From a bacterium (GTDB lineage: Bacteria; Myxococcota_A; Bradymonadia; UBA7976; UBA1532): a stretch of DNA of 64,000 nt. How positions within the stretch are numbered: position 1 is the first letter of the stretch; every line of letters starts with the position of its first letter. Both the position numbers and the translations under genes were made by a program. Of this stretch, positions 14,884 through 22,677 are shown one piece after another. The notes under the pieces are model-generated. The model worked only from the letters and a program-made list of their open reading frames with translations. It was not told the origin of the DNA and did no database searches. Location of the stretch: assembly GCA_030427205.1 (NCBI GenBank), contig JAUHXC010000041.1:33296-97295 (forward strand), read 5' to 3'.

Positions 14884-17061
14884 ATGCACGCCCTGAGCCG
14901 CGCCCTCACCCCGCTGACCCTTGCCTTGACCCTGCTCGCCTGCGACGAGGGCGCCGAGGCTCCGCCGCCCCTCGAGCGCCCGCAGTACACCGTCGCCGTC
15001 ATGGCCGAGCTGCAGGGCGGCGGCAACATCGACGCCATCGACTGGGCCGCCGCCAAGGTCGCCGCCGCCGGCGGCATCGGCGGGCAGAGCCCGCTGGTCG
15101 TGGCGTGGCACGATACCCGCGGCCTGACCGACAGCGAGCAGCTGCGCCTCGCCGAGACGCTGGCCCTCGACGACGAGGTCGTCGCGGTGCTCGGGCCGAG
15201 CAGCCCCGGCGTCATGCTGCAGATCGCCTCGATGATGCAGCGGGTCGACAAGCCGCTGGTCTCGTTCACGAGCACCTCGGCGGCGGTGCTGCGGGCGTTC
15301 GGCGGCTCGCCCTACATCTGGCGCACGACGCTGACCGATGTGGCCCAGATCGAGGTGCTGCTGCGCGAGGCGCGCATGGCCGGCGCGCGGCGCATCGGGC
15401 TGTTGACCGACGTGGGCCCGACGGGGCGCAGCTTCTTCGACGGGGTGCCCTTCCAGGCGCGCATCGACGGGCTCGAGGCGGTGACGACCGAGGTCTACGG
15501 GGCCACCGACGAGGTCGGGCCGGCGCTCGACCGGCTGTTCGCGGCAGACGTGGACCAGATCATCGCGGTGCCGGCGGACATCGACAGCCTGCAGGCCATC
15601 GCCGTGGGGCTGCGGCCGCACCGCGACGCGGAGGGCTTCCCGCCGGCGCCGGTGGTGCTCGCCGACACCGGCGTCGACCTGAACATCACGCTCGATCGGC
15701 TGCGCGACGACGGGCGCAAGCTGCGCGGCTGGCAGGCGGGGCACGATCCGGACAGCGGCTTCGACGCCGGCCTGAGCGCGTTCATCGGCGATCCGCGCCA
15801 TCCGCACTACTCGGCGGCGGCCCACGACGCGCTGCTGCTGGTGGCCTACGGGCTCGAGGCGGCGGGCGGCGCGACCGGTCCCGCGCTGGCCGAGGGCATC
15901 GCGCAGGCGGTCGCCGGGCGCGGGCGGGCGTATGGCAGCGATACGGACGGCGTCGCGGCGACGCTGGCGGCCCTGCGGGCGGGCGAGGCGCCCGACGTCG
16001 ACGGGGCGACGGGCCCGCTGGAGTACGATCCGGCGTTCGGCGTCGACCCGGTCACCGGCACGCTGCGTCAGTGGAGCACGGAGCAGCCGCCGGCGCCAGG
16101 CAGCGTGGGCCTGCCGTATCTGCGCTCGGTGCGGCTGGGCGGTGACGCGCCGCGGGCCGATTGGAAGCGCGGGCCGAGCGCGCAGAGCTTTCGGGCGCCG
16201 GCGGGCGGCGAGGCGGGCTTCGAGCCGCCGGCGCGGCGGGTGGCGCTGATCGCGGCGGTGTCGGGCGGCTGGTCGAACTATCGGCATCAGGCCGACGCGC
16301 TGGCGCTCTACGATCGGCTGCTGGCCGGCGGCATGCACCCCGACGACATCGTCTTCATCAGCCCCGACGACATCGCCGACGCGCCGCAGAATCAGGCGCC
16401 GGGCGCGGTCTTCAACCGGCCGGGCGGGCCGGATGTCTACCGGCCCGACGCCCATGACTACACCGCGCTGACGCCCGATGAGTTCCTGGCGGTCCTGCGC
16501 GGTGAGCCGAGCGCGGCGCGGCCGACGGTGCTCGAGACCGACGCCGAGACCGACGTGCTGGTCTATCTGGCGGGCCACGGGGGCAGCCGCGGGGTGAGCT
16601 TCGGCGCCGAGACGACCGCCGCGGGGCTCGACCCCGACGCGGAGACGGCGCTGACCCCGACGGCGCTGCGCGAGGCGCTGTGCGCGATGCGGGCGGCGGG
16701 GGCCTTCCGCCGCGCGCTGGTGCTGGTGGAGTCGTGCCGCGGCGGGGTGATGGGCAGCGCCGCGTTCGACGGCCTCGAGGCGGGCTGCGCCGACGGCCCG
16801 CTGACCGGCGTGCTGGCGCTGACCGCGGCGGCCGTCGACGAGAACTCGCTGGCGGCGGGCTACGACGTCGGCCTCGACGCGTGGCTCGGCGACGAGTTCT
16901 CGGTGGCCGTGCAGCAGCGGTCGGGCGACGGCGGCTCGCTGCTCGACCTGTACCGCGCGGTCTATATCAGCGTCGCCGGCTCTCACGTCTCGGCCTTCAA
17001 CGCGCAGCACTTCGGCGCGCTCGACGCGGTGCCCGCCGCGGCGTTCTTCGAAGCGCCCTGA
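14884..17061 (+). CDS. Lipoprotein fusing a type 1 periplasmic-binding domain to a legumain-like (C13) cysteine peptidase
   Basis: The 725-residue protein starts with a lipoprotein signal (LTLLAC, Cys20) after a strong GGAGGA site. Residues 35-415 resemble the receptor/Leu-Ile-Val-binding fold: an N-terminal VAVMAELQGGG strand, VAVLGPSSPGV, KPLVSFTSTSA, ARRIGLLTD, and a closing GPLEYDPAFG. From about 452 the match is to peptidase family C13 (legumain/GPI8): GWSNYRHQADALALYDRLL, DDIVFISPDDIADAPQNQ, PGAVFNRPGGPDVY, DYTALTPDEFLAVLRG. The catalytic dyad candidates are in place: H565 (YLAGHGG) and C618 (VLVESCRGG). Legumains cut after Asn/Asp or act as transpeptidases. The binding domain may sense a small ligand and gate the protease; that is inference. 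The gene stands alone between two terminators. Confidence 0.85.
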   Translation: MHALSRALTPLTLALTLLACDEGAEAPPPLERPQYTVAVMAELQGGGNIDAIDWAAAKVAAAGGIGGQSPLVVAWHDTRGLTDSEQLRLAETLALDDEVVAVLGPSSPGVMLQIASMMQRVDKPLVSFTSTSAAVLRAFGGSPYIWRTTLTDVAQIEVLLREARMAGARRIGLLTDVGPTGRSFFDGVPFQARIDGLEAVTTEVYGATDEVGPALDRLFAADVDQIIAVPADIDSLQAIAVGLRPHRDAEGFPPAPVVLADTGVDLNITLDRLRDDGRKLRGWQAGHDPDSGFDAGLSAFIGDPRHPHYSAAAHDALLLVAYGLEAAGGATGPALAEGIAQAVAGRGRAYGSDTDGVAATLAALRAGEAPDVDGATGPLEYDPAFGVDPVTGTLRQWSTEQPPAPGSVGLPYLRSVRLGGDAPRADWKRGPSAQSFRAPAGGEAGFEPPARRVALIAAVSGGWSNYRHQADALALYDRLLAGGMHPDDIVFISPDDIADAPQNQAPGAVFNRPGGPDVYRPDAHDYTALTPDEFLAVLRGEPSAARPTVLETDAETDVLVYLAGHGGSRGVSFGAETTAAGLDPDAETALTPTALREALCAMRAAGAFRRALVLVESCRGGVMGSAAFDGLEAGCADGPLTGVLALTAAAVDENSLAAGYDVGLDAWLGDEFSVAVQQRSGDGGSLLDLYRAVYISVAGSHVSAFNAQHFGALDAVPAAAFFEAP

Positions 17062-17080
17062 GCCCGTCGACGGGACGCGC

Positions 17081-17114
17081 CGCCGCCCCCCGAAGGGGGC
17101 GGCGTTTCTTTTTT
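17081..17114 (+). terminator. Intrinsic terminator after the legumain fusion gene
   Basis: CGCCGCCCCC (17081-17090), loop CGAA and GGGGGCGGCG (17095-17104) form a perfect ten-pair stem followed by TTTCTTTTTT. It is a very strong Rho-independent terminator 20 bases past the stop. Confidence 0.93.
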
Positions 17115-17221
17115 CGAGTGCGCGCGTTTTTTGTTTTCCGGTCGCCGAGCGGCCGCGGGTCGTCCGGGTGAACGCCACGGGGCCACGACGGCCCGGCGGC
17201 ACGACCACCGGAGAAACCGCC

Positions 17222-19420
17222 ATGAACGCCGCCCGCACACATCACCTCGCCGGCCTGCTCGGGGCCCTCGTCGCCCTGAGCATCACCTTCGACGCCTCGA
17301 CCGCCGCGGCGGACGGGGCCATCTTCGATCAGCTCGATCCGGGCTGGTGCCGCACCACCGACGAGCCGATCACCCTGCTGCAGAACGAGGACGCCCGCCT
17401 GGACTGGCAGGCCGACGGCAACCTGGTCATCTACGCCGCCGACGGCAGCTTCATCTGGAACAGCGGCGACTTCGGCCAGGGCTCGCAGCTGTGCTTCCAG
17501 GCCGACGGCAACCTGGTCATCTACGACGCCAACGGCCAGTGGAAGTGGCAGAGCTACACCGTCAACGGCGACCTCTCCCGGCTGGCGCTCGACCGCTGCA
17601 CGCTCGAGGTGCTCGACCCGCAGGGCAACCGCACCTGGGATTCGCGCTATCGCTGCGAGCCGATCGAGACCGCCCAGGTGCACAAGGGCTGGTGCCGCAC
17701 CACCGCCGAGGCGACCACCCTGCTGCGCACCGACGACGCCTACCTGAGCTGGCAGAGCGACGGCAACCTGGCGCTGTACGACAAGCACGGCTTCCACCAG
17801 TGGAACGCGGGCGTGCCCGGGGCCAACAACCAGCTGTGCTTCCAGAACGACGGCAACCTGGTCATCTACGACGGCAACGGTCAGGCGCGGTGGGACACCG
17901 TCAGCCAGGGCGGCTCGGGCGACCGCATGGTGCTCGACGGGTGCGACGTGAAGCTGCTCGGCGGCCCGACGATGTGGACCACCGGCTTCAGCTGCGCCGA
18001 GACGTACCACGACGACATCGGAACCGACTGGTGCCGCGGCACCGACAAGCCGGGCACCCTGCTGCAGACCAAGGACGCGCGGCTGGTGTGGCAGAGCGAC
18101 GGGCACCTGGTCATCTACGGCCAGGACGGCAGCTACCGCTGGGGCACCCAGACCGTCGGCGCCGACAACCGCCTGTGCTTCCAGACCGACGGCAACCTGG
18201 TCATCTACGACGGCCACGGGCAGTGGCAGTGGCAGAGCGGCACCGTCGGCGGCGCCAACTCGCTGCTGGCCCTCGACAACTGCACCGTCTCGATCTCCGA
18301 CGGCCCCGGCGGGCAGACGCTGTGGTCGGACGCCCCGGCCTGCCAGGGCGGCGCGGCCGTCGACCGCATCGGCCACGACGGCGGCTGGTGCCGCAAGACC
18401 TCGCAGCCGGCGACGCTGCTGCAGACGCCCTTCGCCCGCCTCGACTGGCAGAGCGACGGCAACCTGGTGCTCTACAACCAGCTCGACGGCGTCGGCAAGT
18501 GGTGGACCGGCACCCACGGGCAGGCCGACCGGCTGTGCTATCAGGCCGACGGCAACTTCATCATCTACGACGGCGCCGGCACCGGCATCTGGCACACCGA
18601 CCTGTACAACAGCATGGGCCCGACCCTGTCGCTCGACACCTGCACCCTGCAGATCGACGGTCAGCCGTGGTCGGTGACCTACGACTGCAGCGCCGGCGCC
18701 CAGAACACGGTCGAGGAGCACAGCGAGTCGAACTCGAACGGCAATAACTACTTCGGCATGAGCTACGACTTCCGCATCGGCTACCAGACCGGCGCCAACG
18801 GCTTCCGCCGGGCCTATGGCGAGGCGGAGATCGCCGCCAGCGTCTTCAACCGCTGGGCGACGCTGGCCGAGGCCAACGCGGCGACCCTGGCGGTCAACGG
18901 CGCGACGAGCGGTGACGCCTCGCTCAAGCTGCTCGGCATCGCGCTGCCGGTCACCCTCGGCACCGTCGAGGGCGAGATGCTGCCGCCCATCGTGCGCGAC
19001 TTCCTCGGCGGCAACCTGAACATCAAGGCCGGCCCGCTGCATGTGAAGGTGCAGGGCAGCGTCACCGGCACCTTCGGCCTGCGCGGCCAGCTGAGCCCCA
19101 CGGCGAGCGGCGCCAGCGTCACCGTCACCCCCTATATCGACCTGACCGCCAACGCCTCGGGCTCGGCGAGCGCGGCCTGCGCCGGCGCCGGCCTGCACGG
19201 CTACCTCAACCTGCTCGACCTGTCGGTGCCCTTCACCGCGAGCGTCGACTTCGTGCAGCGGGCCGTCGGGCTCACCGCCGACCTGGTCGCGTCCTTCCTC
19301 AGCGGGCGGGTCTGGATCTCGTGGAGCGCCTGCCTGGCCAGCGGCACCATCAACCTCGCGCAGTGGGACGGCTTCGGGCCCTACAACGTCGACATCGTCG
19401 ATACGACCATCGGGTTCTGA
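17222..19420 (+). CDS. Secreted protein with four bulb-type lectin domains and an unknown C-terminal domain
   Basis: The start at ATG 17222 has GGAGA upstream and gives a 732-residue product with a signal peptide (AGLLGALVALSITF, cleavage near AAADG). Four tandem units of roughly 115 residues each begin GWCRxT or DWCRGT, then TLLQ. Each unit holds two mannose-lectin motifs of the QxDxNxVxY type, such as WQADGNLVIY and CFQADGNLVIY; eight motifs are counted, two of them variant. Bulb lectins bind mannose-type sugars, so this may attach cells or enzymes to glycans. The last 230 residues form a Gly/Ala/Thr-rich, probably beta domain that I do not recognise. Upstream and downstream terminators make it monocistronic. 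Confidence 0.88.
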   Translation: MNAARTHHLAGLLGALVALSITFDASTAAADGAIFDQLDPGWCRTTDEPITLLQNEDARLDWQADGNLVIYAADGSFIWNSGDFGQGSQLCFQADGNLVIYDANGQWKWQSYTVNGDLSRLALDRCTLEVLDPQGNRTWDSRYRCEPIETAQVHKGWCRTTAEATTLLRTDDAYLSWQSDGNLALYDKHGFHQWNAGVPGANNQLCFQNDGNLVIYDGNGQARWDTVSQGGSGDRMVLDGCDVKLLGGPTMWTTGFSCAETYHDDIGTDWCRGTDKPGTLLQTKDARLVWQSDGHLVIYGQDGSYRWGTQTVGADNRLCFQTDGNLVIYDGHGQWQWQSGTVGGANSLLALDNCTVSISDGPGGQTLWSDAPACQGGAAVDRIGHDGGWCRKTSQPATLLQTPFARLDWQSDGNLVLYNQLDGVGKWWTGTHGQADRLCYQADGNFIIYDGAGTGIWHTDLYNSMGPTLSLDTCTLQIDGQPWSVTYDCSAGAQNTVEEHSESNSNGNNYFGMSYDFRIGYQTGANGFRRAYGEAEIAASVFNRWATLAEANAATLAVNGATSGDASLKLLGIALPVTLGTVEGEMLPPIVRDFLGGNLNIKAGPLHVKVQGSVTGTFGLRGQLSPTASGASVTVTPYIDLTANASGSASAACAGAGLHGYLNLLDLSVPFTASVDFVQRAVGLTADLVASFLSGRVWISWSACLASGTINLAQWDGFGPYNVDIVDTTIGF

Positions 19421-19500
19421 GCCCCGCCGAGCCGCTGTGAGCCCCCGCTGAGCCCGGTGAGCCCCCGCCGAGCGCTGGGGGCCGCGCGCCGGCCCGGCGA

Positions 19501-19540
19501 CCCGCCCTCCGATTTCTCGGGGGGCGGGCGTTTTTGTTTT
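19501..19540 (+). terminator. Intrinsic terminator after the lectin gene
   Basis: CCCGCCC (19501-19507) pairs with GGGCGGG (19522-19528), with an inner CCGA/TCGG stem, followed by CGTTTTTGTTTT. A strong Rho-independent terminator. Confidence 0.9.
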
Positions 19541-19641
19541 CCGGTCGCGCCGCGGCGGCGGGTCTACCCAGCGAAAGCGTGCTGCGAAAGCCCACTGCGA
19601 GACTCCACTGCGAGAGTCGACGACCGCCCCGGAGGCCCCCC

Positions 19642-21321
19642 ATGACCCGCGCCCTCTTGATCGTGCTGGCCCTGGCCACCGCCGCCACCCTCTTCTTCGC
19701 CCTGCGCGACGCCGAGCCCGTCGCGGCGCCCGCCGTCGCGGCCGAGCCCGTCGCCGAGGCGGCCGTCGAGCCCGGTGCCGCGCCGGCCGCGTTCGTCGCC
19801 CCGGCCGACGGCAACACGGTCGCCCGCACCCGCTGGTCGCTGACCTACGCCTTCGACTCGCTCATCGACGGCGAGCCAGGGCCCGAGGGCCACGTCGCCG
19901 GCACCTGGATCGTCGAGCCCCTGCGCGGCGATCGGGTGGCCATCCGCCTGACCGACGTCGAGATCGCCGGCGGCGACATGCAGGGCACTGCCCTGGCTGG
20001 CGAGGTGGAGCTGGCCCACGGGCCCGACGGCGGGCCGATCGTGGGCATCGGCTTCCCTGCGGGCATGTCGCCGACGGCCCGCCGCTTCTACACCGACGCG
20101 GCGACGCTGCTCTGGTCGAGCGCGGGCGCCGGTGAGCGCTGGCAGGCGGACGAGCAGGGGCTCGTCGGGTCGTGGACGGCGCGCTACCGCCGCGATGGAC
20201 GCAGCGTCGTGCGCGAGGGGGTCGAGCTGACCGCGCTGCGCGGCGGCGGGCTGGGCGACGTGCGCTATGCCAACCGGGCCCGCTTCACCTTCGCCGACGG
20301 CGACCTGATCCGGGCGGTGGCCCATACCCACACCGAGCACGTCTGGCCCGGCGGCGGCGGCCCGCGCACCCGGGTCCGGGTCGAGCAGGCGCGGCTGGAC
20401 CACGTCATGGTGCCCCGCCGCGCCGGCCGGCTGACGATCGAGCCCATCGGCGATCACGTCGACGTGGCCGCCCGGCAGGCCACGGTGGATCGCGACGTCC
20501 TGGACGGCGCCACCGCCGGTGAGCTGCTCGCCGAGACCGACCGCGTCGCCCGCCTCGACCCCTATGACAAGGCGACGCACCGCGCCCGCAGCGCGCTGTT
20601 GCACAAGCTGGCGGCGCTGGTCCGGCTCGATCCGGCCGCGGCGGGCACCCTCGCCGACGCGGTGCGCAGCCGCCCGGACGATCTGGCGCACGCCGGGCTC
20701 TTGCTCGGCAGCCTGGGCTCGTCCCAGACCGCGGCGGGCACCGACGCCCTCGCCGGGCTGGTGGGCGACGAGGTGCTGTCGGCGGATATCCGGCGCAACG
20801 CCATCGACCACCTCGCGCTGGGCCGCGCGCCGACCGACGACGCCCTGACCGCGCTGAATACCGCGCTGGACGGCGAGCACGAGAAAGCGGCGGCGGCGGC
20901 CCTCGGCGCGCAGGCCCGCCGGCTGGAGGAGGACGATCCGCAGGGCGCGACCGCCATCGCCGAGGATCTGCTGGCCCGGCTGATCGCGGCCCCCGACGGC
21001 CCGGCGCGGGTGGCGGCGCTGCAGGCCATCGGCAACAGCGGCACGCCCCTGGCCCTGCCCTTCCTGCGCGGGGTGACCGCCTCGCCCGATCCGGCGGTGT
21101 CCGACGCGGCGATCTACGCCCTGCGCTTCATCCCGGGCCGCGGCGCCGACGTGCTGCTCGAAGGCATGCTGCAGGTGGGCGGGCCGCGCAGCCTCTCGGC
21201 CATCCGCGCCATCGCCCACCGCGACCCGACGACCTGGCGCCCGCTGCTCGAGGCGCGCGACTTCAGCCACGATCCGCGAGCGCTCGCCTTGGCGGACCGG
21301 GTGCTGCGCGACTGGATGTGA
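19642..21321 (+). CDS. Exported protein with HEAT/vitellogenin-like helical repeats
   Basis: ATG 19642 with GGAGG upstream gives 559 residues; the frame is open 5' without supporting sites. An N-terminal hydrophobic helix (ALLIVLALATAATLFFAL) acts as signal or anchor and is followed by an Ala/Pro/Val/Glu linker. Residues about 60-290 look beta-rich. From about 310 to the end there are repeated helix pairs (HKLAALVRLDP, AVRSRPDDLAHAGLLLGSLG, RVAALQAIGNSG, SDAAIYALRFIPG). This order, beta barrel then helical superhelix, recalls the N-terminal region of vitellogenin and large lipid-transfer proteins, a resemblance noted by eye and not tested. A role in carrying lipid between membranes is possible. 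Confidence 0.75.
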   Translation: MTRALLIVLALATAATLFFALRDAEPVAAPAVAAEPVAEAAVEPGAAPAAFVAPADGNTVARTRWSLTYAFDSLIDGEPGPEGHVAGTWIVEPLRGDRVAIRLTDVEIAGGDMQGTALAGEVELAHGPDGGPIVGIGFPAGMSPTARRFYTDAATLLWSSAGAGERWQADEQGLVGSWTARYRRDGRSVVREGVELTALRGGGLGDVRYANRARFTFADGDLIRAVAHTHTEHVWPGGGGPRTRVRVEQARLDHVMVPRRAGRLTIEPIGDHVDVAARQATVDRDVLDGATAGELLAETDRVARLDPYDKATHRARSALLHKLAALVRLDPAAAGTLADAVRSRPDDLAHAGLLLGSLGSSQTAAGTDALAGLVGDEVLSADIRRNAIDHLALGRAPTDDALTALNTALDGEHEKAAAAALGAQARRLEEDDPQGATAIAEDLLARLIAAPDGPARVAALQAIGNSGTPLALPFLRGVTASPDPAVSDAAIYALRFIPGRGADVLLEGMLQVGGPRSLSAIRAIAHRDPTTWRPLLEARDFSHDPRALALADRVLRDWM

Positions 21322-21387
21322 GCCGATCCCCCTTGCCCTCGGCCGCCCGATCGCTACCCTGACCCGGTCGCCACGACCGAGGTCACC

Positions 21388-22584
21388 ATGAAGCACCTGC
21401 TCGCCCCGCTGCCCACCGTCGCCGCGCTCGCCGCGCTGCTCGCCGCCTGCGGCGCCAGCCCCCCGCCGACCCCCGCCCCGCCCACGCCGGCCCCCGCCGG
21501 GCCCTCGGCCACCGAGATCTCCACCGCGCTGCTCGGCTGCGACTACCAGCAGGGCGGCGCCGCCGAGGCGGTGGCGAAGCACACCCTGCCGCCGACGCCG
21601 TGCTGGACGAACAAGTACGTCGACCGCATCGACGAGAACGTGCGCTATTTCGACCTGCACGGCCTGCGCGCCGAGCACGGGCTGAGCTGGCTGCAGGCGG
21701 TCGAGCTGCAGAACCACTATCGCGACCTGATGCGCGCGACGCCCGACGGCGACCGCGCGGCGGCCTTCCAGACGGCGCTCGAGCGGGTGAAGCAGGGCGA
21801 GTTCGAGAGCAAGGTCGACCCGGAGGCGATGAAGCGGGCGAAGTTCATCGTGGTCTTCGACCTCGACGAGACCTTCTACGACCAGCGCACCGGCAGCGCC
21901 GAGTGCAACGACGCCGCCTTCGAGTATCAGAGCCGCGGCGAGACGAAGACGAAGTACGTCAAGATGGTGCCCGGCTGGCAGGCGGCGGTGGCCCGCATCG
22001 CCGAGCTGGGCGGGGTGACGGTGCTCTTCAGCGCCAACCTCGACGAGCGCACGCTGCTCAACCTGTCGAAGGTGAAGCTCGACGGGGTGCCGCTGACCGA
22101 GAGCCCCAAGATCGCGGGCATCATGACCAACAGCTTCCTCACCCAGCAGTCGACGACGGCGCCGCCGGGCAGCGCCGAGACGCCGTGGAAGGGCAAGCCG
22201 GTCTTCGAGCCGTCGAAGGATCTGCGCCACTTCGACGAGACGCTGACGAAGGTGCTGCTCGTCGACGACAACCCGCTGCGCTTCTTCCAGTTCCGCAATA
22301 CGCGCACCTTCTTCAAGTTCCACGCCGACAAGCTGTGCGGGGCGCAGGATCCCGAGCTGCGGGCGGCCTACGAGAACATGCTGCCGGCGATGATCGCCGA
22401 GGTCGAAGAGGCGGTGGCCTGGATGGACGCCGGCGAGGGGCGCGACTTCGTGACGGCCTATCTGCCCTACAGCGATCTGGGTCAGGTGGCGCACCGCTTC
22501 TTGATGCAGACCCGCAGCTGGAGCGCCGCGCAGGCCCGGGACTACATCCGCGCCAACCCGAGCGTGGTCAGCCCCAAGTTCTGA
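21388..22584 (+). CDS. HAD-superfamily phosphatase-like lipoprotein
   Basis: The 398-residue lipoprotein has the lipobox LLAAC (Cys21), then a Pro-rich spacer. HAD motif I is VVFDLDETFYD (nucleophile D158, acid/base D160), motif II is probably VTVLFSANLDE, and the acidic pair of the last motif is LLVDDNPLRFF. The spacing resembles class B acid phosphatases and FCP1/NLI-type phosphatases. An extracytoplasmic HAD phosphatase on a lipid anchor recalls lipoprotein e(P4), which releases phosphate from nucleotides outside the membrane. The substrate is unknown. It lies 66 bases after the HEAT/vitellogenin-like gene and could share its transcript. Confidence 0.8.
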   Translation: MKHLLAPLPTVAALAALLAACGASPPPTPAPPTPAPAGPSATEISTALLGCDYQQGGAAEAVAKHTLPPTPCWTNKYVDRIDENVRYFDLHGLRAEHGLSWLQAVELQNHYRDLMRATPDGDRAAAFQTALERVKQGEFESKVDPEAMKRAKFIVVFDLDETFYDQRTGSAECNDAAFEYQSRGETKTKYVKMVPGWQAAVARIAELGGVTVLFSANLDERTLLNLSKVKLDGVPLTESPKIAGIMTNSFLTQQSTTAPPGSAETPWKGKPVFEPSKDLRHFDETLTKVLLVDDNPLRFFQFRNTRTFFKFHADKLCGAQDPELRAAYENMLPAMIAEVEEAVAWMDAGEGRDFVTAYLPYSDLGQVAHRFLMQTRSWSAAQARDYIRANPSVVSPKF

Positions 22585-22677
22585 GCGTCGGGCCTGCACC
22601 GAGCGCCCGGATTGCCCCTCGTTCGTCGACGGGCTAGTCTGCCGGTGTAGCCTCGACAACCCGCCGGTGGAGGACCG

